From the NCBI GenBank assembly GCA_902797435.1, contig CADBSV010000012.1:1-34046 (forward strand): 34,046 nucleotides of DNA, given 5' to 3'. Position numbers and translations under genes: made by a program. This document shows positions 16,453 to 25,885 of the stretch, piece by piece. Under the pieces are notes generated by a model, which was not told where the DNA came from, ran no database searches, and worked only from the letters and a program-made list of their open reading frames with translations. This stretch comes from an uncultured Bacteroidia bacterium. Lineage in GTDB: Bacteria; Bacteroidota; Bacteroidia; Bacteroidales; UBA932. Position 1 is the first letter of the stretch. Each line of letters starts with the position of its first letter.

Positions 16453-17333
16453 TGGCTTTCCGTTCCGGTTTCATAAACATCATAGGCAACCCCAACGTGG
16501 GCAAAAGCACGCTGATGAACGCAATCATCGGCGAAAAGCTCTGCATAGTCACGGCCAAGGCCCAAACGACCCGCCACCGCATAATGGGAATCCTCAACGG
16601 AGAGGACTTCCAGGCGGTTTTCTCCGATACCCCGGGCATCCTCAAGCCGGTTTACCGTCTCCAGGAAGACATGATGGGCGCAGTGCGCAGTGCCATAGGC
16701 GACGCCGACGTCATCCTCTATGTCACCGACACGGTGGAGAAGCCCGACAAGAACGGAGAATACGTGCGCAAGCTCTCCGAACTGATGTGCCCGGTGGTTG
16801 TCGTAATCAACAAGATAGACCTCAGCGACCAGGCCCGTGTGGCCGAACTCATCGGCTACTGGCAGGAGCAGCTGCCCCGCGCGACGGTAATCCCCGCCTC
16901 CGCAAAGGAGAATTTTGCCCTTCAGAAGATCCTCGACACCGTCGTCGGGCTCCTTCCGGAAGCTCCGGCGTGGTACGACCGCGACACTTTCACCGACAGG
17001 AACCTGCGTTTCTTCGCAAGCGAAATCATCCGCGAGAAGATTCTCCTGGGTTACAGGGAGGAAATCCCCTACAGCTGTCAGGTGGAGGTCGAGTCTTTCA
17101 AGGAAGACGAGGAGCGCTACGAGATAAGAGCCGTCATCTACGTGATGCGCGACTCCCAGAAGGGAATAGTCATAGGGAAAGGAGGCAGCGCCCTCAAGAA
17201 GGTCGGAACCCAGGCACGCATCGACATGGAAGACTTCTTCCAGAAGAAAGTATTCCTCCAGCTGATGGTGAAAGTGGACCCCGACTGGAGGGAGAGCAGA
17301 AAAGCTTTAAGAAAATTCGGATACGAAGATTAG
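16452..17333 (+). CDS. era: GTPase Era
   Basis: A 293-residue Era, the GTPase that binds 16S rRNA during 30S assembly. GTPase motifs: G1 GNPNVGKST (12-20), G3 DTPG, G4 NKID, and SAK near the end of the G domain. The C-terminal KH domain carries GIVIGKGGSALKKVG. The start is the ATG at 16452, overlapping the upstream stop (TAATG). It is probably co-transcribed with the pseudouridine synthase gene and the topoisomerase gene six bases downstream. Confidence 0.95.
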   Translation: MAFRSGFINIIGNPNVGKSTLMNAIIGEKLCIVTAKAQTTRHRIMGILNGEDFQAVFSDTPGILKPVYRLQEDMMGAVRSAIGDADVILYVTDTVEKPDKNGEYVRKLSELMCPVVVVINKIDLSDQARVAELIGYWQEQLPRATVIPASAKENFALQKILDTVVGLLPEAPAWYDRDTFTDRNLRFFASEIIREKILLGYREEIPYSCQVEVESFKEDEERYEIRAVIYVMRDSQKGIVIGKGGSALKKVGTQARIDMEDFFQKKVFLQLMVKVDPDWRESRKALRKFGYED

Positions 17334-17339
17334 AAGACT

Positions 17340-20111
17340 ATGGACGAAGACGAGATAATGACTCAGGAAGAAGAGCTCGACGCAGACGCCCTCGAGGCTC
17401 CTGTCAGCGAAGACTCCGCCCCTTCCGGAAAGTTCGACCGGCTGCTCGGCAGCGACGCCAGCCGTTTCAAACTCTCCGGAATGTTCAAGGACTGGTTTCT
17501 TGACTACTCCTCGTATGTGATTCTGCAGAGGGCCGTCCCGCATATTGTCGACGGCCTCAAGCCAGTGCAGCGGCGCGTCCTTCATGCCATGTCCCGCATG
17601 GATGACGGGGCGTACACCAAGGTGGCCAATATCGTGGGCCAGGCCATGCAGTACCATCCGCACGGAGACGCCTCCATACTCGGAGCCCTGGTGCAGCTCG
17701 GGCAGAAGGGATACCTCATCGACTGCCAGGGAAACTGGGGCAACATCCTCACCGGAGACTCCAACGCCGCCCCCAGGTACATCGAGGCAAGGCTCTCCAA
17801 ATTTGCCAAGGAGGTGGTATTCGACCCCGAAATCACCAACTGGATGAACTCCTACGACGGCCGCAACCAGGAGCCCACCGAACTGCCGGTGCGCTTCCCG
17901 CTCCTACTTGCACAGGGAACGGAGGGCATCGCCGTCGGTATGGCGAGCAAGATACTCCCCCACAATTTTTGTGAACTGCTGGACGCTTCTATAAAGATAC
18001 TTGAAGGCAAGCCCTACGAGCTCTATCCCGACTTCCCGACAGGAGGGTTTGCCGACTGCAGCAAGTATCAGAACGGCCACCGCGGCGGCAGCGTAAAGGT
18101 GCGTGCCCGAATCGAAAAGATAGACAAGAGCACCGTTGCGATCACGGAAATCCCATACGGGAAGACCACCCACATCCTCATCGACTCCATACTCAAGGCA
18201 AAGGAGAAGGGAAAGATTAAAATCAAGAAGATAGAGGACATGACAACCGACAAGGTGAACATCCTCATCCATCTTCCCGGAGACGTCTCCCCCGACAAGA
18301 CTATCGACGCCCTCTATGCCTTCACAGACTGCGAGTGCAACATCGCCCCCAATGCCTGCGTAATCAGGGACAACAAGCCGGAATTCCTTTCGGTAAACGA
18401 CATTCTCGAATACGACACCCTGCACACCAGGGACCTTCTGGAGGCAGAACTTCGCATACGCCTCTCCAAGCTTGAGAACGACTGGCACTGGTGTTCACTG
18501 GAAAAAATCTTCTTCGAGAACCGCATCTATAAAGTTCTCGAACAGGACCAGAAGACCTGGGAAGACCAGCTGCAGGACATCTTCGACCAGATGAAGCAGT
18601 TCCAGGACCTGCTCAAGAGGGAAATCGTCATGGACGACATCCTCAAACTTGTGGAAAAGCCGGTCCGCAAGATTTCCCGGTTCGACACCAAGGCCAACGA
18701 CGAGAAGATTCTCCGCATCGAGGCTGAGATGGCAAAGGTCCAGAACGACATAGACCATATAACGGACTATACCATAGCCTGGTTCAGGCATCTGAAGGAT
18801 ACTTACGGGAAAGATTTCCCGAGGCTCACCGAGCTCACAGGCTTCGAGAGCATCACCGCCACCAAGGTCGTGAACAACAACGCCAAGCTCTATGCCAACC
18901 TCGAAGAAGGTTTCGTGGGCATAGGTCTCAAGAGGGACGACCACGGCGAGTACATCTGCGACTGTTCCGACCTTTCCGAAATAATAGTCATCAGCCGCAG
19001 CGGCAAATACCGCATAGCCAAGGTGGAGGACAAGGCTTTCTTCGGAAAGGACCTCCTGTACGTGAACGTGTTCAACCGCGGAGACGAGCGCACCATCTAC
19101 AACGTCATCTACCGAGACGGGCAGAACGGAGTGTATTACGCCAAACGCTTCCCCGTCACAAGCATAACCCGTGACAAGGAATACGATATCACCCAGGGGC
19201 TTGAAGGGAGCCGCATCGAGTACTTCTCCGCCAACCACAACGGCGAGGCCGAAGTCGTGAAGGTGAATCTCAGGCCGAAGGCCAAGCTCAAGAAGACATC
19301 TTTCGAATACGATTTCGCGTCCCTCGCAATCAAGAGCAAGGCCGTCCGTGGCAATCTGGTTTCAAAGAATCCCATTCGCGCCATCAACCTCAAGTCGCGC
19401 GGGGTTTCAACTATTGCCGGCAAGGACATCTGGTACGATACTGACATCCAGAAGCTCAACGACGAAGGACGCGGGCAGTACCTCGGACAGTTCGACACCG
19501 AAGACAAGGTGCTTGCCGTATTCAGGAACGGAACCTTCTATACCACCGGCTTCGAACTCGTCAACAAGTATCAGGGCGACGTGCTCCTCATCGAGAAGTT
19601 CGATCCGGAGAAGACCTTCACCGCCCTCTACTACGATGCCTCGGCCAAGACTTTCTACGTAAAGCGCTTCTCTTTCGTGCTCAGCGAGAACAATCCGCAG
19701 AGTTTCATTGCAGAAGGACAGAAGTCCTACCTGGTTGCGCTCTCGGAAGACAAGAGGCCGCAGTATATCGTCACTTTCGGAGGTTCGGACTCCGGACACT
19801 CCCCCGAAACCATTTCGGCGGAAGACTGGATAGGCAAGAAGGGTTATACGGCCAAAGGCAAGAAGTGCCACGACCGCTACAAGGTAAAGAAAGTCGAGTT
19901 CACCGACCCTCTCCCCGCTGAGGAAGAGGATGTGGTTCCGGACGCCGAACCGGTCAAGGAAGAATCTTTTTCCGAACCGATAGACCTGGTAGTTGACCTT
20001 CCCGAGATTGACACACAGAAGGAGGCTGTGAAGGAACCGAAAGAGGAGCAAAAGGCCAAGTCTCCGAAGAATGAGCCTATAGAGCTGTTTGAAGAACCGA
20101 CGCTGTTCTGA
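17340..20111 (+). CDS. parC: DNA topoisomerase IV subunit A
   Basis: A 923-residue type IIA topoisomerase A subunit. An acidic N-terminal tail (1-30) precedes the breakage-reunion core. The active-site tyrosine is Y147 in AAPRYIEARLS, preceded by R146. The winged-helix motif YHPHGDASILGAL lies at 105-117. The C-terminal region (about 580-860) is beta-propeller-like but lacks an obvious GyrA box, and an acidic/Lys tail ends the protein. Those features favour ParC over GyrA. The partner ParE is not in the window. At the positions equivalent to E. coli GyrA S83 and D87 it has A111 and G115. A later ATG at codon 7 could also serve as the start. Confidence 0.9.
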   Translation: MDEDEIMTQEEELDADALEAPVSEDSAPSGKFDRLLGSDASRFKLSGMFKDWFLDYSSYVILQRAVPHIVDGLKPVQRRVLHAMSRMDDGAYTKVANIVGQAMQYHPHGDASILGALVQLGQKGYLIDCQGNWGNILTGDSNAAPRYIEARLSKFAKEVVFDPEITNWMNSYDGRNQEPTELPVRFPLLLAQGTEGIAVGMASKILPHNFCELLDASIKILEGKPYELYPDFPTGGFADCSKYQNGHRGGSVKVRARIEKIDKSTVAITEIPYGKTTHILIDSILKAKEKGKIKIKKIEDMTTDKVNILIHLPGDVSPDKTIDALYAFTDCECNIAPNACVIRDNKPEFLSVNDILEYDTLHTRDLLEAELRIRLSKLENDWHWCSLEKIFFENRIYKVLEQDQKTWEDQLQDIFDQMKQFQDLLKREIVMDDILKLVEKPVRKISRFDTKANDEKILRIEAEMAKVQNDIDHITDYTIAWFRHLKDTYGKDFPRLTELTGFESITATKVVNNNAKLYANLEEGFVGIGLKRDDHGEYICDCSDLSEIIVISRSGKYRIAKVEDKAFFGKDLLYVNVFNRGDERTIYNVIYRDGQNGVYYAKRFPVTSITRDKEYDITQGLEGSRIEYFSANHNGEAEVVKVNLRPKAKLKKTSFEYDFASLAIKSKAVRGNLVSKNPIRAINLKSRGVSTIAGKDIWYDTDIQKLNDEGRGQYLGQFDTEDKVLAVFRNGTFYTTGFELVNKYQGDVLLIEKFDPEKTFTALYYDASAKTFYVKRFSFVLSENNPQSFIAEGQKSYLVALSEDKRPQYIVTFGGSDSGHSPETISAEDWIGKKGYTAKGKKCHDRYKVKKVEFTDPLPAEEEDVVPDAEPVKEESFSEPIDLVVDLPEIDTQKEAVKEPKEEQKAKSPKNEPIELFEEPTLF

Positions 20112-20203
20112 CCGCCCTTTCCAGGATAGTCATCGGACCGAGTGAAGCAGATTCGCGGCATGCGGGGCAAGAGTGGCTTATCTACATATATTTCAGTAAT
20201 TTC

Positions 20204-20211
20204 TACTTTTG
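20204..20211 (+). promoter_or_regulatory. -7 box for aroK
   Basis: TACTTTTG fits TAnnTTTG and ends seven bases before the ATG at 20219. No clear -33 TTTG is present. The rest of the 107 bp gap after parC shows nothing else that I can support. Confidence 0.55.
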
Positions 20212-20218
20212 CGTTGCC

Positions 20219-20854
20219 ATGAAAGAGAAACGGCAGCAGTCTGAACCAATCCTCGTCCATGCTTACCAGAACACGGATGAAGCGAACGGACATTTGCCCA
20301 GGATAATGGCGCTTACAGGCTTCATGGGCTCCAGCAAGACCTCCGTAGGGCGGACTCTTGCAACCATGCTGGGCTGTGCTTTCCTCGACCTCGATAAAGA
20401 AATAGAGAAAGCAGCGGGAAAGTCCATCCCCTGCATCTTCAGGGAAGATGGAGAAAAGGCTTTCAGAAAACTGGAAATCAGCACTTTACAAAAAATATTG
20501 AAATCAGGCGGCAGAGAAATCAGTTCTGAGGGCGGCGAAAACCGAGGCAGCGGCGAAGGGTCCTGGGACCTTGTGCTGTCTCTTGGCGGCGGCACCGTCT
20601 TGAAATCCAAGGCAAGGGCCCTGCTTGAAGGAAGGTGCACGATAATTTACCTTAAGGCATCGCCCGAAACGCTGCTGAGCCATCTTTCCGAAGAAACGGA
20701 AGGAAGGCCGCTGCTTGCCGGGCACGACCTCAGCATCCGTATAGGCACTCTCCTCCCTAAAAGGGACGCCATCTACAGCAAAGTAGCCGATATTATCGTG
20801 GATACAGACGGAAAGAGCATCAAGGAGACCGCGGAATACATAATCGGACTCTGA
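20219..20854 (+). CDS. aroK: Shikimate kinase
   Basis: A 211-residue shikimate kinase, which phosphorylates shikimate with ATP in chorismate synthesis. P-loop G34-F-M-G-S-S-K40-T41, shikimate-binding FLDLDKEIE, FREDGEKAFRKLE, glycine-rich SLGGGTV, and a lid arginine in GRPLL. Oddities: an N-terminal extension of about 28 residues, a Ser in place of the usual second-to-last Gly of the P-loop (S39), and a Gly/Ser/Glu-rich insertion at about 97-117 ahead of the GGG motif. The -7 box seven bases upstream supports the long start; a Met at residue 30 (20306) is the alternative. Confidence 0.88.
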   Translation: MKEKRQQSEPILVHAYQNTDEANGHLPRIMALTGFMGSSKTSVGRTLATMLGCAFLDLDKEIEKAAGKSIPCIFREDGEKAFRKLEISTLQKILKSGGREISSEGGENRGSGEGSWDLVLSLGGGTVLKSKARALLEGRCTIIYLKASPETLLSHLSEETEGRPLLAGHDLSIRIGTLLPKRDAIYSKVADIIVDTDGKSIKETAEYIIGL

Positions 20855-20884
20855 ACCATTAATGCGTTATTCAGTGGTTTTTAT

Positions 20885-20892
20885 TAACTTTG
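20885..20892 (+). promoter_or_regulatory. -7 box for lysS
   Basis: TAACTTTG matches TAnnTTTG 24 bases before the lysS ATG at 20917. The -33 element is not clear. Confidence 0.6.
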
Positions 20893-20916
20893 CGCTCCAG
20901 AAACAGATTAATTGAC

Positions 20917-22503
20917 ATGGCATACGAACAGTTTAACGAGCAGGAACAGAACAGAAGGAACGCTCTTACAGCGCTTCGCGAACTTGGAATCAACCCCTAT
21001 CCGGCACCTCTTTACCCTGTAAACGCAACGGCAAAGAGCATCGAGGAAGGGTTCACGAAGGAAATAGCGGAGCAACAGGCCGCCAGTGTGAAAACCGATG
21101 AAAACGGCAAGGCTGTCAGCGACCCTGAAGGTCCTTTTGCCCATGTTTGCATAGCCGGCCGCATCATGAGCCGCCGCATTATGGGCGCGGCTTCTTTCGG
21201 AGAACTGCAGGACTCCACCGGCAGGATTCAGGTGTATGTAAAGCGCGACGAAATCTGTCCCGGAGAAGACAAGACCATGTACAACACCGTCTGGAAGAAA
21301 CTCCTCGACATAGGCGACATAGTGGGAATCAAGGGTTTTGCCTTCTTTACCCAGACCGGGCAGCTCAGCGTGCACGCCAAGGAACTCACGCTTCTGAGCA
21401 AGTCGCTGCGCGTCCTTCCCATCGTCAAGGAAGCCGACGGTGTGGTGCACGACGCGGTTACCGACCCCGAACTCCGTTACCGCCAGAGGTATGTGGACCT
21501 TATCATCAATCCTCAGGTTCGCGAGGTGTTCGTAAAGCGCACTCAGATTATGAATACCATGCGTAAGTTCTGCTCGGATGCCGGATATCTTGAAGTGGAG
21601 ACCCCGATCCTGCAGAGCATCCCGGGAGGAGCCACTGCCCGTCCGTTCATCACCCATCACAATGCCCTCGACATTCCGCTTTACATGCGAATCGCCGACG
21701 AGCTGTACCTGAAGAGACTCATCGTGGGCGGTTACGACGGGGTTTTCGAGTTTGCAAAGGACTTCCGCAACGAGGGAATGGACAAGACCCACAACCCAGA
21801 ATTCACCCAGATGGAGCTTTATGCAGCATACAAAGACTATATCTGGATGATGGATTTCACCGAGCGCATGCTCGAAAAGATAGCCATGGACCTGCACGGC
21901 ACCACCGTCGTGGAAGTCGATGGCAACAAGATTGATTTCAAGGCCGGATGGAGGCGTGTCCGCATCCTGGATGCAATCAAGGAATACGCGGGAGTCGATG
22001 TCCATGATATGGACGAGGCGCAGCTACGCGAAACCTGCAAGAAACTGAAGGTCGAGACCACTCCCTCCATGGGACGCGGCAAGCTTATCGACGCCATTTT
22101 CGGCACATTCTGCGAGGATCACTTCATCCAGCCCACGTTCGTTACCGACTATCCCGTGGAGATGTCTCCGCTTACCAAGCGCTGCCGTTACGACGACACC
22201 CTCACCGAAAGGTTCGAGCTCTTCGTAAACGGCCATGAGCTGGCAAACGCTTATTCCGAGCTCAACGACCCCATCGACCAGCTGGAGCGTTTCAAGGAGG
22301 AAGCCGCACTCAAGATGAAGGGCGACGACGAGGCCATGTTCGTGGATTACGACTTTGTGCGCGCGCTCGAATACGGAATGCCTCCCACCTCCGGAATCGG
22401 CATAGGCATCGACCGCCTTGCCATGCTGATGCTCGGCCAGAGCACTATCCAGGATGTCCTTCTCTTCCCCCAGATGAGGCCTGAAAAGGATCTCGGAAAG
22501 TAA
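20917..22503 (+). CDS. lysS: Lysyl-tRNA synthetase, class II
   Basis: A 528-residue LysRS that charges tRNA-Lys. An N-terminal OB-fold anticodon-binding domain (about 80-190, [20 protein letters not shown]) precedes the class II catalytic core. Motif 2 is [18 protein letters not shown] near 312-330 and motif 3 is [12 protein letters not shown] near 493-504. Length is slightly above the usual 500-510. The start is ATG at 20917 (MAYEQF); an upstream TTG lies inside the promoter box. The stop overlaps the next gene as TAATG. Confidence 0.96.
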   Translation: MAYEQFNEQEQNRRNALTALRELGINPYPAPLYPVNATAKSIEEGFTKEIAEQQAASVKTDENGKAVSDPEGPFAHVCIAGRIMSRRIMGAASFGELQDSTGRIQVYVKRDEICPGEDKTMYNTVWKKLLDIGDIVGIKGFAFFTQTGQLSVHAKELTLLSKSLRVLPIVKEADGVVHDAVTDPELRYRQRYVDLIINPQVREVFVKRTQIMNTMRKFCSDAGYLEVETPILQSIPGGATARPFITHHNALDIPLYMRIADELYLKRLIVGGYDGVFEFAKDFRNEGMDKTHNPEFTQMELYAAYKDYIWMMDFTERMLEKIAMDLHGTTVVEVDGNKIDFKAGWRRVRILDAIKEYAGVDVHDMDEAQLRETCKKLKVETTPSMGRGKLIDAIFGTFCEDHFIQPTFVTDYPVEMSPLTKRCRYDDTLTERFELFVNGHELANAYSELNDPIDQLERFKEEAALKMKGDDEAMFVDYDFVRALEYGMPPTSGIGIGIDRLAMLMLGQSTIQDVLLFPQMRPEKDLGK

Positions 22504-23372
22504 TGAATCCTGAGCCTATATCCTCCCCTTCGAATCCCAAGCTGAAGCGGCTTGCCGCCCTTCGGGAAAAGAGCCGCGTAAGGAAGGATGAAGGCGTTTT
22601 CGTGGTCGAAGGCCGCCGGGAACTCGAACGCTGCGCAGGTGCAGGTTTCGAGGTCGAGGCGGTTTTCGTCTGTCCGGAAATCTTCACTGGAGAACTCCCC
22701 TCCGGGCTGGTCCCCCCGCTATCGAACCGCGGGTGTTACGTCCCTCAGGGGGCAGTGCCGGCCCAAGGGAAGCAGCCGAAGGTTTTCAGCCTGACCAAGG
22801 ATCTTTACGCCAAGGTCGCTTACAGGGAAGGGACGGAAGGCATACTCGCAGAGGTGAAGAGCCGCACCCTTCATCTGTCAGACCTCAAATCAGCGCCGGG
22901 CAATTCGAAAGACGCTCCCCTTTTGGTGGTGCTCGAATCCGTTGAAAAACCCGGCAACCTGGGCGCTGTGCTTCGCAGCGCCGATGCCGCAGGCGCCGAT
23001 GCGGTGATAGTATGCGACCCGCTTACCGACCTGTACAACCCGAATCTGATACGTGCCAGCGTCGGTGCCGTCTTCACCGTCCCCGTTGTCTGCTGCACAT
23101 CCGAAGAAGCCATCGGCTGGCTTAGGGATAACGGGATACAAATCCTTACGGCACAGCTTCAGGACTCTTCCCTCTACTACGACCGCGACATGACTCTCCC
23201 CACGGCAATCGTGATGGGAACAGAATCGACAGGACTCACCGATATCTGGCGGCAGGCGGCGGATGCACATATCCGCATCCCCATGCTGGGAGTCGAGGAT
23301 TCGCTCAACGTAAGCGTCTCAGCCGCCATCCTGCTGTACGAAGCAGTGAGGCAGAGGCAGAGCAGGTTCTGA
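22503..23372 (+). CDS. TrmH/SpoU family RNA 2'-O-methyltransferase
   Basis: A 289-residue SPOUT methyltransferase that would transfer a methyl group from SAM to a ribose 2'-OH of rRNA or tRNA. A substrate-binding N-terminal region (about 1-125, SNPKLKRLAALREKS) precedes the trefoil-knot domain. The three SpoU motifs are EKPGNLGAVLRSADAAGAD, VMGTESTGL and IPMLGVEDSLNVSVSAAIL. Family members resemble RlmB or TsnR-like enzymes; the modified base cannot be told from sequence. It is translationally coupled to lysS by TAATG. Confidence 0.9.
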   Translation: MNPEPISSPSNPKLKRLAALREKSRVRKDEGVFVVEGRRELERCAGAGFEVEAVFVCPEIFTGELPSGLVPPLSNRGCYVPQGAVPAQGKQPKVFSLTKDLYAKVAYREGTEGILAEVKSRTLHLSDLKSAPGNSKDAPLLVVLESVEKPGNLGAVLRSADAAGADAVIVCDPLTDLYNPNLIRASVGAVFTVPVVCCTSEEAIGWLRDNGIQILTAQLQDSSLYYDRDMTLPTAIVMGTESTGLTDIWRQAADAHIRIPMLGVEDSLNVSVSAAILLYEAVRQRQSRF

Positions 23373-23381
23373 CAATTCTTC

Positions 23382-23412
23382 TTGTCTTTGAACAATTATT
23401 TTGGTAACTTTG
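23382..23412 (+). promoter_or_regulatory. Promoter of recJ
   Basis: TTGT (23382-23385), a 19 nt spacer, then TAACTTTG (23405-23412), ending six bases before the ATG at 23419. Confidence 0.65.
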
Positions 23413-23418
23413 CGAGTT

Positions 23419-25155
23419 ATGAGCAAAGATGCCAAATGGAACATAGCGCCCGCTGCCGACCTCGAAAAAGTGACGGCACTATCGCTTGCCCTCGGGATAG
23501 ACCGGGTGCTCGCGGAACTGCTGGTGCAAAGGGGCATCGAAACTTTCGAACAGGCCAGGTCGTTCTTCAGGCCGAGCCTTGACGACCTGCACGATCCATT
23601 CCTCATGAAAGACATGGCCGTTGCCGTAGAAAGGCTTCACAAGGCCGTCGTATCCGGGGAAAAGATCCTGGTGTACGGAGACTACGACGTTGACGGCACC
23701 ACTGCCGTATCGCTCGTCTATTCCTTCCTGAAACGATACAGCGATTCTGTGGATTTCTATATTCCAGACCGCTATGACGAAGGCTACGGACTGTCCCTCA
23801 AAGGGATAGAAACCGCCGAAAAGGGAGGCTACAGCCTCATCATCACCCTCGATTGCGGCATTAAGGCCATCCAGAAAATCAAGATAGCCAGGGACAAGGG
23901 CATCGATGTCATCGTCTGCGACCACCATCTCCCCGAAGAGGAGCTGCCGGACGCCGTGGCCGTGCTCGACCCCAAGCGCGAAGACGACACCTACCCGTTT
24001 GACGACCTCTGCGGCTGCGGCGTCGGCTTCAAGCTCGTGCAGGGCTATTCCGCAAAATACGGAATCCCGTTCGACACGCTCATCCCCCTGCTTGACCTCT
24101 GTGCAGTGAGCATAGCTTCCGACCTTGTCCTCATGACAGGCGAAAACAGGATACTTGCCCATTACGGGCTCAAGACCCTCAACGAGAATCCACGGAACGG
24201 ATTCCGGGCGCTCATGAACCTCAGCAACCTGGAACCCGGGCACGTAGGCATAGACGACATAGTCTTCAAACTCGGCCCGCGCATCAATGCGGCGGGGCGC
24301 ATGGAGACGGGCCGCCTTGCCGTCGAACTGCTCACCGCCGAAGAACAGGGGCAGGCGATGATTATCGCACAGCGCATCAACGAGAACAACAACAACCGCA
24401 AGAATATCGACCGCGAGATAACCGCCGAAGCCCTGGACATGGTGGAAAGCGGTGGCGCTCTCGCAAGCGAGAATGTCACCATCGTCTATAATGCCAAATG
24501 GAACAAGGGCGTCGTGGGGATCGTCGCTTCGCGTCTTGTAGAAGCATTCTTCAAACCTACGGTGGTCCTCACAAGAAGCAACGGGTTCATAACAGGTTCG
24601 GCGCGCAGCGTACAGGGATTCGACCTCTACTCCGCAATCGAGAGCTGCGCCGACCTCCTGGAAAACTTCGGCGGCCACATGTATGCCGCAGGCCTTACAC
24701 TCAAAGAGGAGAACCTCCCAGAATTCGCCCGCCGCATGGACTCCATGGTCAAAGGAAAGATCACCGGCGACATGACCGTGCCGGCAGTGGATATCGACGC
24801 ACGTCTTGCCTTCGACAACATCACTCCCAAGTTTGCACGCATACTCAAACAGTTCCAGCCTTTCGGCCCCGGAAACACGAACCCGGTGTTCATAACGGAA
24901 AATGTATATGACGCCGGAAACGGCCGCAAGGTGGGCGCAGGCGGCGTGCATCTGAAGCTCGATCTCATCCAGGAAAGCCAGCCGTATCACAGGATACCAG
25001 CCATCGGGTTCAACATGAGCGAATTCTACGACTACATCCGGGAAGGCAATGCCATGGATGTATGCTACAGCATCGTGGAGAATTATTATAAAGGGAACTC
25101 AAGCCTGCAGCTCCGCCTGCGCGACATCCGCAAGCGGGATGATCTCGACCTATGA
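23419..25155 (+). CDS. recJ: Single-stranded-DNA-specific exonuclease RecJ
   Basis: A 578-residue RecJ, a 5'-3' exonuclease on single-stranded DNA used in recombination and mismatch repair. DHH domain: GDYDVDGTTA (87-96), LDCGIKA with D145, CDHHLPEEELPDA with D168-H169-H170, and GCGVGFKL. The GPRINAAGRM segment follows, then the DHHA1 domain with GFITGSARS and GGHMYAAGL, and an OB-like C-terminal domain. I use the ATG at 23419 (MSKDAKWN); an upstream TTG overlaps the promoter. The stop overlaps aroE by ATGA. Confidence 0.95.
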   Translation: MSKDAKWNIAPAADLEKVTALSLALGIDRVLAELLVQRGIETFEQARSFFRPSLDDLHDPFLMKDMAVAVERLHKAVVSGEKILVYGDYDVDGTTAVSLVYSFLKRYSDSVDFYIPDRYDEGYGLSLKGIETAEKGGYSLIITLDCGIKAIQKIKIARDKGIDVIVCDHHLPEEELPDAVAVLDPKREDDTYPFDDLCGCGVGFKLVQGYSAKYGIPFDTLIPLLDLCAVSIASDLVLMTGENRILAHYGLKTLNENPRNGFRALMNLSNLEPGHVGIDDIVFKLGPRINAAGRMETGRLAVELLTAEEQGQAMIIAQRINENNNNRKNIDREITAEALDMVESGGALASENVTIVYNAKWNKGVVGIVASRLVEAFFKPTVVLTRSNGFITGSARSVQGFDLYSAIESCADLLENFGGHMYAAGLTLKEENLPEFARRMDSMVKGKITGDMTVPAVDIDARLAFDNITPKFARILKQFQPFGPGNTNPVFITENVYDAGNGRKVGAGGVHLKLDLIQESQPYHRIPAIGFNMSEFYDYIREGNAMDVCYSIVENYYKGNSSLQLRLRDIRKRDDLDL

Positions 25156-25865
25156 CGCGCTTCGGTCTGATAGGATATCCAATCGACGGTTCCGGCAGTC
25201 CTGCCCTTTTTGGCAGGGCATATCCCGGCAGCGGATGGACATACGACCTCATCGAAGGGAGCGACTTCGAAAAATCCTGGCAGACCTTCCTCTCTTCCTA
25301 TCAGGCCATCAACATCACCTCTCCGTTCAAGGAAACGGCATTCGCACGAATCATCTCAGACGGCGGACGCCTTTCCCCCGAATGCGAAGAGACGGGGGCC
25401 GTCAACATTGCCGTAAAGACATCGGAAGGCGTAGTCGGATACAATTCAGACTACATGGCAGTGCGAAGGCTCCTCGCAAGGGAAGGATTCTCAAGCGGGG
25501 ATGTAGCGGTCATAGCGGGATACGGTGGCGCCGGAAAGGCTGCCGCAGCCGCCGCCCGGTCCCTTGGGATGGACGTCACGGTATGCAACCGCACGTCCCG
25601 CCCTCTGGGGAACGGCTCTTCCACCCGTCCTCTTGAAGAACTTCCCCTGCTCGCGGGAATAGCCGACATCCTTATCTATACCCTTCCAGGCCCTGTTCCG
25701 GAAATCGGGGACGGCTCCTGCTGCTGCCCTGCGATACTCGAAGCCAACTACAAGACCCCTTCCCTTGAAGGAGCCGCGCAGAAATACATCTCCGGCAGGC
25801 AGTGGCTGCTTGAGCAGGCACGCTCCGGCTATGCCCTCATGACCGGAGAAGAACCATTATTATAA
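25152..25865 (+). CDS. aroE: Shikimate dehydrogenase
   Basis: A 237-residue AroE, which reduces 3-dehydroshikimate to shikimate with NADPH. Substrate-site serines sit in GYPIDGSGSP (S14, S16). The catalytic lysine is in NITSPFKE, and ETGAVN and GYNSDY form the rest of the pocket. The nucleotide-binding loop is AGYGGAGKAAA, with CNRTSRP as the NADP-binding NRT motif. It is shorter than the usual 270-290 residues, mainly after the Rossmann loop. Coupled to recJ (ATGA) and 20 bp ahead of nagB, so the three may share a transcript. Confidence 0.9.
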   Translation: MTRFGLIGYPIDGSGSPALFGRAYPGSGWTYDLIEGSDFEKSWQTFLSSYQAINITSPFKETAFARIISDGGRLSPECEETGAVNIAVKTSEGVVGYNSDYMAVRRLLAREGFSSGDVAVIAGYGGAGKAAAAAARSLGMDVTVCNRTSRPLGNGSSTRPLEELPLLAGIADILIYTLPGPVPEIGDGSCCCPAILEANYKTPSLEGAAQKYISGRQWLLEQARSGYALMTGEEPLL

Positions 25866-25885
25866 AACCTCAAATTGTTGGTAAT

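Noticed and set aside
23479-24990. 503-codon minus-strand frame opposite recJ, with similar long frames opposite dxs, lysS and tuf
   Set aside because: All mirror strongly supported genes on the plus strand and show no family features of their own.
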